Shown here: piece by piece, positions 1 to 8,167 of the stretch | How positions within the stretch are numbered: position 1 is the first letter of the stretch | How the letters are laid out: each line of letters starts with the position of its first letter | NCBI GenBank assembly: GCA_002309215.1 | Contig: DBXG01000003.1 | Span: 1-13,651, forward strand | DNA length: 13,651 nt | Reading direction: 5' to 3' | Source: Alphaproteobacteria bacterium UBA1218 | GTDB taxonomy: Bacteria > Pseudomonadota > Alphaproteobacteria > Rs-D84 | The notes under the pieces: generated by a model | Told to the model about the DNA's origin: nothing | Seen by the model: only the letters and a program-made list of their open reading frames with translations | Databases searched by the model: none | Translations under genes and position numbers: made by a program

Positions 1-87
1 TGGTGGGCATAAGAAGACTCGAACTTCCAAGGTATTGCTACCACTAGTACCTGAAACTAGCGCGTCTACCAATTCCGCCATATGCCC
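1..87 (-). tRNA. tRNA-Leu, anticodon CAG
   Basis: The minus strand folds as a class II tRNA. The 7-bp acceptor stem pairs GGGCATA with TATGCCC, followed by an A discriminator and an encoded CCA at 1-3. The D-arm carries the AATTGGTAGACGCG signature of leucine tRNAs. The anticodon stem CTAGT/ACTAG encloses the loop TTCAGGT, giving anticodon CAG (reads CUG). There is a long variable arm, and the T-arm contains TTCGAGT. The gene touches the window edge but appears complete. Confidence 0.96.
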
Positions 88-103
88 GTAAAAAGCACAA
101 AGA

Positions 104-132
104 ATAATAAAACATATTCGCAACTTTTGCAA
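104..132 (-). promoter_or_regulatory. Promoter of tRNA-Leu
   Basis: On the minus strand TTGCAA (127-132) and TATTAT (104-109) are separated by exactly 17 bases. The predicted transcription start lies near 97, about ten bases before the mature tRNA 5' end. This is a good sigma-70-type match in a very AT-rich gap, where chance matches are also common. Confidence 0.6.
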
Positions 133-185
133 CAAGAAAAAACAAAAAAATTACAAAAAATATATATAAAACTATGTAATTTTGC

Positions 186-215
186 TTGCCCCATATAGCA
201 TATTTCTGATAAAAT
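186..215 (+). promoter_or_regulatory. Weak candidate promoter for the cysteine-rich secreted protein
   Basis: TTGCCC (186-191) and TAAAAT (210-215) are 18 bases apart, just before the ATG at 227. If used, the transcript would have a leader of only a few bases, which agrees with the lack of a clear Shine-Dalgarno sequence (only CCAGAG precedes the ATG). The match is weak. Confidence 0.28.
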
Positions 216-226
216 TATAGCCAGAG

Positions 227-2758
227 ATGAAGAAGATTCTGACTTTTGTATTCACAGCAATTGTCTGCGTGTTTGGCGCGGATGCTGCGACGCGTGATGA
301 AAACACCGCACAACGCGGAAAAAACACATCTGTCACAACGACACAAAATACACGTTCTATATCTAATCGTTCTGCAATCAAGAAATCTGTTTCAGCGCGC
401 ACAGCGGGTTCTGTTAGTGTATTAAAATCACGCTCGGCATCACAAAATGTTGCGACACGAACACCGATGATACAAACAACAAAATCGCAAAGTAGTGCCA
501 CAGTTAAAAAGCAAAACGTATTATCGCGTGCGGCAACCCAGACCAGTAATAACAATATTACTGAGACACGCACTGGTGTAGAATACGAACAATGTAAAAC
601 CGCATTTTTTACTTGTATGGATCAATTTTGCCAACTGAAAAATGATAATTTCAGAAGATGCTCTTGTAATGACAAGGTGTTTAAGTATCAGGAAATTTCT
701 GACACATATCAAAGTGCAAGTGAACGCTTGACCGAATTCACAGAAAACCTTGATGTCGTTGGTATGACTGCCGCCCAGGCAACCGCAATGAAAAAGTCAA
801 CCGAAGGGGAAGATGCTTTGACCGAAGATAAATCGGCGTCCAAGCAATTACTCCAAGCGATTATGAATGCTATCAAGGGCGAAGATTCAACGGTTGGTGG
901 AAAATACCAAAACCTGAACAGTTTGGTTATCTCACCAGATATGTCGAATGCGTTCGGAATGAACGATTATGGTCAAATTATCGCATCTTATAACGGCGCA
1001 AGTTTGTACAAGGCTGTATACCCCCAATGTCGTAATGCCGTCAAAGGCGATTGCAACAACGCATCTTTGCAACGTGCAGTAAATGCATATTTAATGGCAA
1101 TTGAACAAGATTGCAACACTGTTGAATCTGCTTTGTATGAAAAAAAGAAAACATTAAAAGCGTCGACATACGAAAGCAGCGCAATGCTGGATTTGGCACG
1201 CGTAGAAAATCGCCAAACACATAATTCTGATGATATTTCAACATGCTTGGCCAATGTAGAATCCGCAATCCAAAGTGAAGAGGTTTGTGGTGCTGCATAT
1301 CACAAATGCCTGGACAACGGACAATTTATTGATGTAATGACTGGCGCACCACTAACCGGTGTGAAAAACTTTTATGAATTGGGAACTTTGCTGACATTTA
1401 AAACAAATGAAAACATTCAGAATCAAAAATTGTCCACTATCACAAGCAACCGGGACTTTGTTCAGTTTTTTGAGAACAAGACCAAGAAATTTGCAACGGA
1501 CGCTTTGGATAAATGCACAGAAAAATCTGATTATGTGTGGCAACAATATCTGGACCGTGCATTATTGGATATATACTATGCACAGCAATCAAAGGTTAAA
1601 ACAATTAAAAACAGTTGTTTCAATTTAGTGGCGGCATGTTATGACAATCAAACAGCGGCCATAGAAACCGCTATGGCAAATTTAACAGGGGAATATACTG
1701 TAAATCTTCAACCTGCTGCTTTACAAATAACCCAGGAAATATGTGATGATTACATAGAATCTTGTAACAGAATGTTTTCTGGCAACGTGATAAGAGAGTA
1801 TATGAGGCAAAAAACAATTGCAGATTCTGAAAGGGCATGTCGCACAATCGCACAAAATTGTTTTGATAATTTTGGTGGTCCTGGGTATGAAAACTTTTAT
1901 TCATTACAGAACGGTTTGATTACATCTGGCACCGCACTTGATTGGTTTTCCTTGTATGATGCAAGCGGTAACATTTTATCGCCCTGTGCCCAAGAATTAC
2001 ATAATACCACAGGTTGCAATTCTAAAGAGGTACTGGAACATACATTTGGGGGCTTTGATAAATATGCAGATGGTGATTACAGGTACATAGAAGACCATAT
2101 CGACTATGACAGGCATCTACGTCCATCAGGCGTTGCGAGTGAGGTTTACACCCAAATTATGGCAAGTTTGTCTGCCCAATGTGAACAGATTCATGGTTTC
2201 TTTGTAGAGGCACGCCTTGCAACATCTTATGGCTATAAACAGAGCAACTTTTGCCAGATAAATAATGCTAGCGGAGTTTTTGTGAAACCAAGTTATACTC
2301 CCGATACATCCAATGAAGGCTATTTAGATTATTGGTATCATTTCAAAGAAAATGAAGATATGTGTCCAATGGGGTATGCGTCCAAGATAGATACCCTGTC
2401 ATGGGGTATGTGTTCTTGTTGGGAAAACGGAAATTATCGCAGCAAAAACGGTCTGATAGAAACATGTATGCCATTACTGCCCGTGCCGAATAACGTGATT
2501 AGTGCTACTTTTTCTGACGGCGCTCTTTGCACAGAAGCGGCACTAACAGCAGCATTAGAAACGCCATTAACAGCCAATGATTCCAACTATACATATGATG
2601 CATGGTGTCAACAAACAGTTATGTCATCCAAAGGTCAAATCTGCCCCTTGATGTATGTAGCAACAAAAAACCAAAAGGTTTTATGTGCCAAGGATGGCAC
2701 CAACGATTCAACCAGCCCCATCGTTGTAATACAAGAACAAGATTTACACAATCAATAA
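227..2758 (+). CDS. Secreted cysteine-rich protein of unknown function
   Basis: I do not recognise a named family. The 843-residue product starts with a clear signal peptide: a Lys-Lys N-terminus, a hydrophobic stretch to about residue 17, and a likely cleavage site ADA|A after residue 20. The mature protein should therefore be periplasmic, outer-membrane or secreted. Residues 21-118 are low-complexity, rich in Ser, Thr, Asn, Arg and Lys. The rest is rich in cysteine. Five C-x6-C units start at C123, C354, C464, C506 and C538. A denser cluster lies at 123-147 (C123, C130, C135, C145, C147). Further cysteines, mostly spaced, occur between 713 and 820, including CSC at 729-731. No long transmembrane segment follows the signal peptide. 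The start is set by the signal peptide, since the Shine-Dalgarno is poor. The gene converges on lpxB across 24 AT-rich bases with no evident terminator. Disulfide-stabilised repeats are plausible but inferred. Confidence 0.9.
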   Translation: MKKILTFVFTAIVCVFGADAATRDENTAQRGKNTSVTTTQNTRSISNRSAIKKSVSARTAGSVSVLKSRSASQNVATRTPMIQTTKSQSSATVKKQNVLSRAATQTSNNNITETRTGVEYEQCKTAFFTCMDQFCQLKNDNFRRCSCNDKVFKYQEISDTYQSASERLTEFTENLDVVGMTAAQATAMKKSTEGEDALTEDKSASKQLLQAIMNAIKGEDSTVGGKYQNLNSLVISPDMSNAFGMNDYGQIIASYNGASLYKAVYPQCRNAVKGDCNNASLQRAVNAYLMAIEQDCNTVESALYEKKKTLKASTYESSAMLDLARVENRQTHNSDDISTCLANVESAIQSEEVCGAAYHKCLDNGQFIDVMTGAPLTGVKNFYELGTLLTFKTNENIQNQKLSTITSNRDFVQFFENKTKKFATDALDKCTEKSDYVWQQYLDRALLDIYYAQQSKVKTIKNSCFNLVAACYDNQTAAIETAMANLTGEYTVNLQPAALQITQEICDDYIESCNRMFSGNVIREYMRQKTIADSERACRTIAQNCFDNFGGPGYENFYSLQNGLITSGTALDWFSLYDASGNILSPCAQELHNTTGCNSKEVLEHTFGGFDKYADGDYRYIEDHIDYDRHLRPSGVASEVYTQIMASLSAQCEQIHGFFVEARLATSYGYKQSNFCQINNASGVFVKPSYTPDTSNEGYLDYWYHFKENEDMCPMGYASKIDTLSWGMCSCWENGNYRSKNGLIETCMPLLPVPNNVISATFSDGALCTEAALTAALETPLTANDSNYTYDAWCQQTVMSSKGQICPLMYVATKNQKVLCAKDGTNDSTSPIVVIQEQDLHNQ

Positions 2759-2782
2759 ATAAAAAATATTATAATGAATAAT

Positions 2783-3910
2783 TTATTCTGCTGAAATATC
2801 AGATGCGATTATGCTGGCAGGATTTTGATTTCCATGTTTCCATTTTGTATCTGCACTTTTCAATTCTGCAATCATTTGTTTTCTGGCCAATGGCAAAGTC
2901 AATTGTTGCAAGCAATTCATTATATTATACGGTGTGGCATTGCGTCCCAGTAATTCAGGATATATCATCTTGTCCATCAATATATTCACCAAAGACACCC
3001 ATTTAATTTTCAATAATATATGCCCCAACATTATTGTCAAAGGATTCATTTTATAAACCACGATTGCAGGTATATGCATTATCGCCAATTCCGCAGAAAC
3101 TGTTCCGCTGGCCACTATCGCAATATATGTATTTGCATATAAATCATAGCGTTGACTGGCGGGTATTATTGTTGGCTTGATTTTCCAATTTTTAATATCT
3201 TTTTTTATATACGCATCTGTTGTTTCCACAGTCGGAATAACATATTTATAATCGCGATAGCCACAATCAAACAACATATCGACAGTCTTGTGAAAAACAG
3301 GCAACAGTTTTTTTACTTCGTTCATACGACTGCCCGGAACCAAAGCGATTATTTTATCTTGCGATTCGGTTGCAGCAAACTTATCCAATCCGTCTGCAAT
3401 CGGATGCCCAACAGCGACAGTATTCAATCCATATTTGGTAAAATAGGGTACCTCGAAATCAAAGAAAGCGTATAATTTATCAAAAATTTTAGCGTATTTT
3501 TTTGCCCGCCATTTTCCCCATGCCCAAACCTGGGGGGCAACAACATGATAAAACCGCATAGATTTAGAATTGTTTTGCTTTCTGACCTGTTTCACAACAG
3601 ATTTTGCAAAGCCTGGCGAATCTATGGTTAAAACGACATCTGGTTTTTCTTGTAATATAGCATTAACAGTTTCTTTGATACGACTTGTCAAAGTCTTGGC
3701 ATGCGCCAATACCTCAAATATACCCAAAACAGATAAATCAGACATCGGGAACAAGGATTGCAGTCCCATTTGTTGCATATGTTGACCACCAATGCCGACA
3801 AATTTAACATCGGGCATCTCACGCATAATTTTAGCGCCCAGGACATCGCCAGAAACCTCTCCTGCGATAATAAAAATCTTTTTAGGGGTGGTAGTTTTAG
3901 TGTTTGTCAT
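2783..3910 (-). CDS. lpxB: Lipid-A-disaccharide synthase
   Basis: This GT-B-type glycosyltransferase condenses UDP-2,3-diacylglucosamine with lipid X to give the tetra-acyl disaccharide precursor of lipid A on the cytoplasmic face of the inner membrane. At 375 residues it is the normal family length. Visible motifs are GEVSGD (17-22), DSPGF (97-101), VAPQVWAWG (124-132), PGSR-x2-EV (192-199), ASGTVSAEL (267-275) and VVYKMNP (284-290), all in the order and context of known LpxB proteins. Its start lies inside the 3' end of lpxA with a 14-base overlap, so the two are surely co-transcribed and probably translationally coupled. lpxI or lpxH, often nearby in other bacteria, is not between them. 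The hydrophobic region at about 290-315 probably contributes to membrane association. No GC-rich terminator is visible downstream. Confidence 0.97.
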   Translation of the reverse strand: MTNTKTTTPKKIFIIAGEVSGDVLGAKIMREMPDVKFVGIGGQHMQQMGLQSLFPMSDLSVLGIFEVLAHAKTLTSRIKETVNAILQEKPDVVLTIDSPGFAKSVVKQVRKQNNSKSMRFYHVVAPQVWAWGKWRAKKYAKIFDKLYAFFDFEVPYFTKYGLNTVAVGHPIADGLDKFAATESQDKIIALVPGSRMNEVKKLLPVFHKTVDMLFDCGYRDYKYVIPTVETTDAYIKKDIKNWKIKPTIIPASQRYDLYANTYIAIVASGTVSAELAIMHIPAIVVYKMNPLTIMLGHILLKIKWVSLVNILMDKMIYPELLGRNATPYNIMNCLQQLTLPLARKQMIAELKSADTKWKHGNQNPASIIASDISAE

Positions 3911-4718
3911 TTGCTGTTCTTATACCGCGTTTAGAACGATTTTCGATAAAATCAATCGCGTCCATTGCGTATTTGTTATTTTTTACTTCCCTGCGAATTT
4001 TGTTCAGTTTGTCCGATACGGTACTGGTATCTGAATCACAACCACCAAACACAGAACAATACACATTGTGAATTGCATGCATATCTTCGTTTGTAAAGCC
4101 ATGACGCATTAAACCAACACGATTTATTGTTCGATATGTTGCACGCGCACCGTTGGCCCCTTCGTAAATAGCATAAGGCAAAACATCATCACCGACGCCA
4201 CTCATCCCACTAATAAAAGCATTACGGCCGATTCGAACAAATTGCAGTACCATCACACCACCAGACAATATAGCATAATCTTCGATTTCTACATGGCCAG
4301 CAACCTGAACCAAATTAGACATAACAACACCATTGCCAATCTTGCAATCGTGACCAACATGCGCATTAACCATAATCTGGCAGTCATCGCCAATTTCTGT
4401 TCCGTCTGATGCGGGTGTTCCAGAATGAATCGTCACATATTCACGAATTTTGCATCTTTTTCCGATACGCAAACCTGTCATTGTGGTTTCATCTTGCCAT
4501 TTCAGGTCCTGACTCATCACGCCAAGAACCGCGAATGGATAAACAATAGAATCATCACCAATTGATGTTTTCCCGTCAATTACAACATTGGAAACCAATT
4601 CAACACGATCACCCAAAACAACATTTGAACCAACAATGCAAAAAGGTCCGATTTTGCAGTCTTTTCCAATGATTGCGCCAGGTTTAATAATCGCGCTGGG
4701 GTCTATAACACTAGCCAT
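3897..4718 (-). CDS. lpxA: UDP-N-acetylglucosamine O-acyltransferase, operon copy (LpxA copy 1)
   Basis: This is the first enzyme of lipid A synthesis. It transfers a 3-hydroxyacyl chain from acyl carrier protein to the 3-position of UDP-GlcNAc in the cytoplasm and works as a trimer. The N-terminal two thirds is a left-handed beta helix of hexapeptide repeats, followed by a helical C-terminal part. The catalytic histidine is H123 in NAHVGHD (E. coli H125), with H120 and H142 (AGHV) also present. G171 matches the E. coli acyl-chain ruler residue G173. The E. coli H160 position is Leu here (LQF). The loop at about 186-195 is three residues longer than in copy 2 and in E. coli. At 273 residues it is slightly longer than usual. 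It overlaps lpxB by 14 bases. A GGAT sequence 5-6 bases before the ATG is a weak ribosome-binding site. Confidence 0.95.
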   Translation of the reverse strand: MASVIDPSAIIKPGAIIGKDCKIGPFCIVGSNVVLGDRVELVSNVVIDGKTSIGDDSIVYPFAVLGVMSQDLKWQDETTMTGLRIGKRCKIREYVTIHSGTPASDGTEIGDDCQIMVNAHVGHDCKIGNGVVMSNLVQVAGHVEIEDYAILSGGVMVLQFVRIGRNAFISGMSGVGDDVLPYAIYEGANGARATYRTINRVGLMRHGFTNEDMHAIHNVYCSVFGGCDSDTSTVSDKLNKIRREVKNNKYAMDAIDFIENRSKRGIRTANDKH

Positions 4719-4751
4719 TTTTCATCCATTTTTTATTATTATTTGCATCAT

Positions 4752-4757
4752 ATTATA
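4752..4757 (-). promoter_or_regulatory. Possible -10 box ahead of lpxA-lpxB
   Basis: The minus strand carries a perfect TATAAT 33 bases before the lpxA start, but no good -35 hexamer lies at 16-18 bases (TTGAAT sits 22 bases away). The 80-base gap from the preceding membrane-protein gene has no terminator, so lpxA-lpxB may be read through from that gene as well as from here. Confidence 0.3.
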
Positions 4758-4798
4758 TGGGAAAAACGCATAAAAATATATTCAATAAATATAACAAA

Positions 4799-5794
4799 TT
4801 ATAACAAACGCAAAAAATCTTTGATGCTGATTTGTTTAGAAACAAACGTCAAATATACAATCCCAAGTGCACTGATTACAGGACATATAATTATTACACC
4901 AAAACAAATCATCAGCATCGCCCACGATTGCTTATATACAACATCTGACAATTTTGCACTGTGATATACAGACAATGCTTCCAGCAACCAGATACATATC
5001 AACAATCCGATAAATACAGGTACTGATTCCGTAGCAACAAATAAAATCAAAGCCAACAAGGTAAGAATTCGGAACAGCCACTTTAACTTGATAAACGCAC
5101 TTTGACGAATCCTGGCGCGCGCATTAGTGTATTTTGTCACCAAGGTAGTCACTGCAAAAAATCCAACAATCACAATGCCGACCAAGTGAATCAATGTTAA
5201 GTTACCCAACTGACCAAATCTGAAATATTCGGGCTGCATCAAAATCAAGGTTGTCGTCACAGCAAAAATCAATGTTGTCATAGAAACCCAAGACCGATTA
5301 GTCTTTGACCGACAACCAACAATTGCCCCACATAAAATCGCGCTAATCTGCAACAATATTCCCCACCAAGTCATCATTCCCGAAAATACAGCACCAAGCA
5401 ATATAGCAAAAAACAATACCCATTTTAATTTGCTGGCACGCAATTTTTCCATATACTTTAATCGAACCATACCATTTGAGACAACAATCATTAACAAAAA
5501 TAAAATCACAGCCAAACCCAAAGACAGACACGACATACTGTCACGTATTACCGTATAATTCCCACCGAATAATAGCAACCAAAACATCAAAAATACTGAT
5601 GACCAGAACCCTGTTTGCGATTCCATATTCTGATTATTCCAACCAAAACGCGACACAAAATCACGCCCATATAAATAGACCACAAAGAACAAAGGTAAGG
5701 CCAATAAACCTGCAGAAAAAAACAACGGATTTAACAATGCCGCATTATTAAAAGAGCTGACCGCTGTCGTAGCTATAAGAATATCATTTAACAT
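4799..5794 (-). CDS. Multi-pass inner-membrane protein of unknown function
   Basis: I do not recognise the family. The 331-residue product is almost entirely hydrophobic, with about ten likely transmembrane helices around residues 20-42, 64-83, 88-108, 123-141, 142-160, 172-188, 200-222, 238-258, 260-278 and 292-320. Short basic loops lie between some of them, for example RLKYMEKLRASKLK and NARARIRQ, and should be cytoplasmic. No catalytic motif stands out. The ATG is preceded by AAAAGG at a workable distance. It is on the same strand as lpxA-lpxB, 80 bases upstream of lpxA, with no terminator between, so co-transcription is possible and an envelope role is a reasonable guess. It diverges from the trmN6-like gene with about 38 bases between the starts. 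A transporter, flippase-like protein or membrane enzyme cannot be told apart from sequence alone. Confidence 0.85.
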   Translation of the reverse strand: MLNDILIATTAVSSFNNAALLNPLFFSAGLLALPLFFVVYLYGRDFVSRFGWNNQNMESQTGFWSSVFLMFWLLLFGGNYTVIRDSMSCLSLGLAVILFLLMIVVSNGMVRLKYMEKLRASKLKWVLFFAILLGAVFSGMMTWWGILLQISAILCGAIVGCRSKTNRSWVSMTTLIFAVTTTLILMQPEYFRFGQLGNLTLIHLVGIVIVGFFAVTTLVTKYTNARARIRQSAFIKLKWLFRILTLLALILFVATESVPVFIGLLICIWLLEALSVYHSAKLSDVVYKQSWAMLMICFGVIIICPVISALGIVYLTFVSKQISIKDFLRLL

Positions 5795-5798
5795 TTAC

Positions 5799-5826
5799 TT
5801 GCCTTTTGTCTTTCCTGAATTATTAT
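5799..5826 (+). promoter_or_regulatory. Candidate promoter of the methyltransferase-M23-bactofilin-rpiB operon
   Basis: TTGCCT (5799-5804) and TATTAT (5821-5826) are 16 bases apart, which puts the predicted transcription start at about 5833. That is the first base of the preferred ATG, so the mRNA would be leaderless. This would explain the lack of a Shine-Dalgarno sequence. The same AT-rich patch contains TATAAT on the opposite strand (5822-5827), which could serve the divergent membrane-protein gene. Confidence 0.35.
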
Positions 5827-5832
5827 ATAGGT

Positions 5833-6519
5833 ATGTCAGAAAAACAAGGAAATTTTACATTATTAAATGGTCGCGTTATTATGAAACACGGTATATATAA
5901 TCCAACTTCTGATGCGGTCTGGCTGGCTGCATACGCACCAAATACGTCAAAAACCGTTTTAGACGTTGGTATTGGCACTGGTGGGGTGTCTTTGTGTCTG
6001 ATGACGCATAACCCGAACGCAAATTACACAGGAATCGATATTTCACAAGAAATGCTTAATGCCTGCAAAGAAAACGCAGAACTGAATAACAAACAAATAA
6101 ATCTGATAAATGCAAACATTTTAGATTGGTCCACAACTGAAACATTTGATTTGGTTATAACAAACCCTCCTTATTTTAATGGGACACCAGCAAATCACCA
6201 TGCACACCATGGAATTGATATTGCAAAATGGGTTAAGCACAGCGCTGCACGCGTCAAACCGTCTGGACACTTTTGTATTATATCTGATGCAAAAACAACT
6301 GATAATATAATATCTGCATTAAAAAGCAAAAACTTTGGCGATATTCAGATTTTTCCATTGTTCAGTAATAAAAATACCGCCGAACGTGTATTGATTCGCG
6401 CAAAGCAGGGCGTAAAAACGGGTTCTATGATATATTCTGGGACAAATATGAATAATGAATCAATTTTACGCTCAGGCTTGACTATTGATATGTTATTGGC
6501 TAACATTAGTGCACAATGA
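5833..6519 (+). CDS. TrmN6-like SAM-dependent methyltransferase
   Basis: A class I Rossmann-fold methyltransferase of 228 residues. Motif I is VLDVGIGTGG (42-51), the acidic end of strand 2 is GIDIS (67-71), and the catalytic NPPY is at 111-114, typical of enzymes that methylate the exocyclic amine of adenine or a glutamine amide. The N-terminal LLNGRVIMKHG followed by a DAVWLAAYAP stretch matches the layout of YfiC/TrmN6, which makes N6-methyladenosine at A37 of tRNA-Val. Specificity here is inferred from family only. I chose the ATG at 5833. A TTG nine codons upstream (5806) is in frame, but it adds residues that match nothing in the family and lies inside the likely promoter. The stop overlaps the next start as ATGA, so this is the first gene of a tight four-gene operon. 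Confidence 0.85.
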   Translation: MSEKQGNFTLLNGRVIMKHGIYNPTSDAVWLAAYAPNTSKTVLDVGIGTGGVSLCLMTHNPNANYTGIDISQEMLNACKENAELNNKQINLINANILDWSTTETFDLVITNPPYFNGTPANHHAHHGIDIAKWVKHSAARVKPSGHFCIISDAKTTDNIISALKSKNFGDIQIFPLFSNKNTAERVLIRAKQGVKTGSMIYSGTNMNNESILRSGLTIDMLLANISAQ

Positions 6520-7805
6520 TAAGTTTCATAGCAAGATATTTTTCGTCTTTGTGGGAACTGTTGACAGCGCCGTTTCGTGCGATATGGCGCGGTATTTCTG
6601 CGTTATTTCCACCACGCGACTGTACTGTTATGGATACCCCAGATGGCAGTGTTCACACATATCAACAAAGTAGTTTTTGGCGTTTTGCCAAGTTCTGTGT
6701 GATTGTCACTATGTCTATATGGGCGGCATGGGCGACCTATGTTTATGTTTATCACAGACCATTATTACAAAAACGCACCCAACAACTGGAACAGGCACGC
6801 AATCAACATTATCGTCAAATGTCTGATTTAAAAGTATATCTAAAAAAATATAACGAATTGACACGCAGTCTGACTGCGACAGACGATAAAATACTAAAAG
6901 CAGACAAAGAAAAACTATCTGATTCAGAAAAGGACAACTTATTAAACACAAAATCAAAAATTGCTGGCGAACTAGATTTCTTGCATACCAGGATTTCCGA
7001 AATGATGGAAGATGAACACTATACACCTGAATTTGAGAAAATAGCTGAAATATCTTTGGAATTCGAATTGGTTCGTAACGAAAACGACTCTATAAAACAG
7101 AGAAATCAGGAAATAACAGAATCTTTTAATGAGATTTCTGAGGCTGACCAACAAATCATAGATACTGTATCAAAAATGACATCTGATAATATCAAAGATT
7201 TAAGAAACCAATTAAAACGCATAAATACCAGCATTACCAAGCTTGGCTTGAACGAAACAAAAATGATTGAAAAGGCGAATGATTATTCCAGTCCTTTTGT
7301 TGGTGGTGCATACAAACCAATTGAAATAAAGAAAAACGCCAACACAAAATACAAAAAAATAGCCAAAGATTTGGAACAATGGCATGGATTGAACAGATTG
7401 ACTGAAATGTTGCCGTTGGGTGCACCTGTTGAAAAGAAAGTTATAACGTCACCTTATGGAACACGCGCAGATCCATTTACAGGCGAAAAGAAACAACACA
7501 AAGGCATCGATTTTTCTGGTAAAATCGGAACAGAATTGTATGCTGTGGCACCTGGTCGCGTAATATCAGCAGGCGAAAGACATGGCTATGGTACAACTGT
7601 TGAAATTGATCATGGGCTTGGCTTTACAACATTGTACGCACATTTGTCCAAGATAATGGTTTCGCGTGGTGATGGTGTCAGACCTGGGACAGTTATTGGT
7701 TTAGGTGGCTCGTCTGGTCGTTCTACTGGCCCACACCTGCATTACGAAATAAGATACAAAGGAACCCCATTCAACCCAATTAACTTTGTAAAAGAAAAAG
7801 ACTAA
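6516..7805 (+). CDS. Membrane-anchored coiled-coil M23 peptidoglycan endopeptidase
   Basis: A 429-residue bitopic protein. An N-terminal cytoplasmic stretch of about 55 residues, including a TPDGSVHTY segment, precedes one transmembrane helix (about 57-78). A long periplasmic charged coiled coil follows (about 82-255), then a C-terminal LytM/M23 domain (about 305-425). All zinc and catalytic residues are present: H328 and D332 (HKGID), H376 (YAHLS), and H407 and H409 (HLH). The enzyme should therefore be active and cut peptide cross-links in the cell wall. It starts within the ATGA overlap with the methyltransferase gene and is followed 11 bases later by a bactofilin. This M23-bactofilin pairing is known in morphogenesis systems such as Hyphomonas LmdC-BacA and Helicobacter Csd1-CcmA. 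By analogy, the cytoplasmic tail is the likely contact for the bactofilin filament. That contact is inference. Confidence 0.93.
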   Translation: MISFIARYFSSLWELLTAPFRAIWRGISALFPPRDCTVMDTPDGSVHTYQQSSFWRFAKFCVIVTMSIWAAWATYVYVYHRPLLQKRTQQLEQARNQHYRQMSDLKVYLKKYNELTRSLTATDDKILKADKEKLSDSEKDNLLNTKSKIAGELDFLHTRISEMMEDEHYTPEFEKIAEISLEFELVRNENDSIKQRNQEITESFNEISEADQQIIDTVSKMTSDNIKDLRNQLKRINTSITKLGLNETKMIEKANDYSSPFVGGAYKPIEIKKNANTKYKKIAKDLEQWHGLNRLTEMLPLGAPVEKKVITSPYGTRADPFTGEKKQHKGIDFSGKIGTELYAVAPGRVISAGERHGYGTTVEIDHGLGFTTLYAHLSKIMVSRGDGVRPGTVIGLGGSSGRSTGPHLHYEIRYKGTPFNPINFVKEKD

Positions 7806-7816
7806 GGAAGGAAAAC

Positions 7817-8167
7817 ATGTTGGCATTTACAAACGCAGACGAAAAAAAATCCCCGACTATTATTGGGGCAGGTTGCAACTTGAAAGGTGACATAAATACC
7901 GATCACACTGTTCAGATTCATGGCACAGTCAAGGGAAATATTGTCGCTGAAACACTTGTAATTGGACGCGGAGGCATTGTTCATGGCAATATCAAAGCAC
8001 AAACTTTGTTTTTGCATGGAACACTAGATGGCGATGCAGTAATAAATGTCGCGAACGTTTTCGCTAATGCGGAAATGTCAGGAACACTTTCTTATAAAAC
8101 TCTGAATATAACATGCAATACTGGTCTGGAATGTAAATTATCTAAACGAAAGGAAGATACAAAATGA
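7817..8167 (+). CDS. Bactofilin (polymer-forming cytoskeletal protein)
   Basis: A 116-residue bactofilin. The core at about 14-105 is a run of short beta-helix rungs with Gly and hydrophobic spacing (TIIGAGCNLKGDI, IHGTVKGNI, VHGNIKAQT, LHGTLDGD), flanked by short disordered tails. Family members polymerise without nucleotide into filaments or patches under the inner membrane and recruit cell-wall enzymes. The ATG is preceded by AAGGAAGGA (7804-7812), the strongest ribosome-binding site in the operon, consistent with high demand for a structural protein. The TGA stop overlaps the rpiB start. The M23 peptidase encoded just upstream is the likely partner. The N-terminal tail is short, and a membrane-targeting sequence is not certain. 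Confidence 0.94.
   Translation: MLAFTNADEKKSPTIIGAGCNLKGDINTDHTVQIHGTVKGNIVAETLVIGRGGIVHGNIKAQTLFLHGTLDGDAVINVANVFANAEMSGTLSYKTLNITCNTGLECKLSKRKEDTK

Noticed and set aside
227..2758. Possible multihaem cytochrome c because of the many cysteines
   Set aside because: No C-x2-C-H haem-binding motif is present.
2759..2782. AT-rich inverted repeat between the secreted-protein gene and lpxB
   Set aside because: It has no G-C pairs, and such patterns arise by chance in DNA this rich in A and T.
5806..5832. TTG start nine codons upstream for the TrmN6-like gene
   Set aside because: The added residues fit no family pattern, there is no ribosome-binding site, and the stretch overlaps the likely promoter. 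The ATG at 5833 is preferred.
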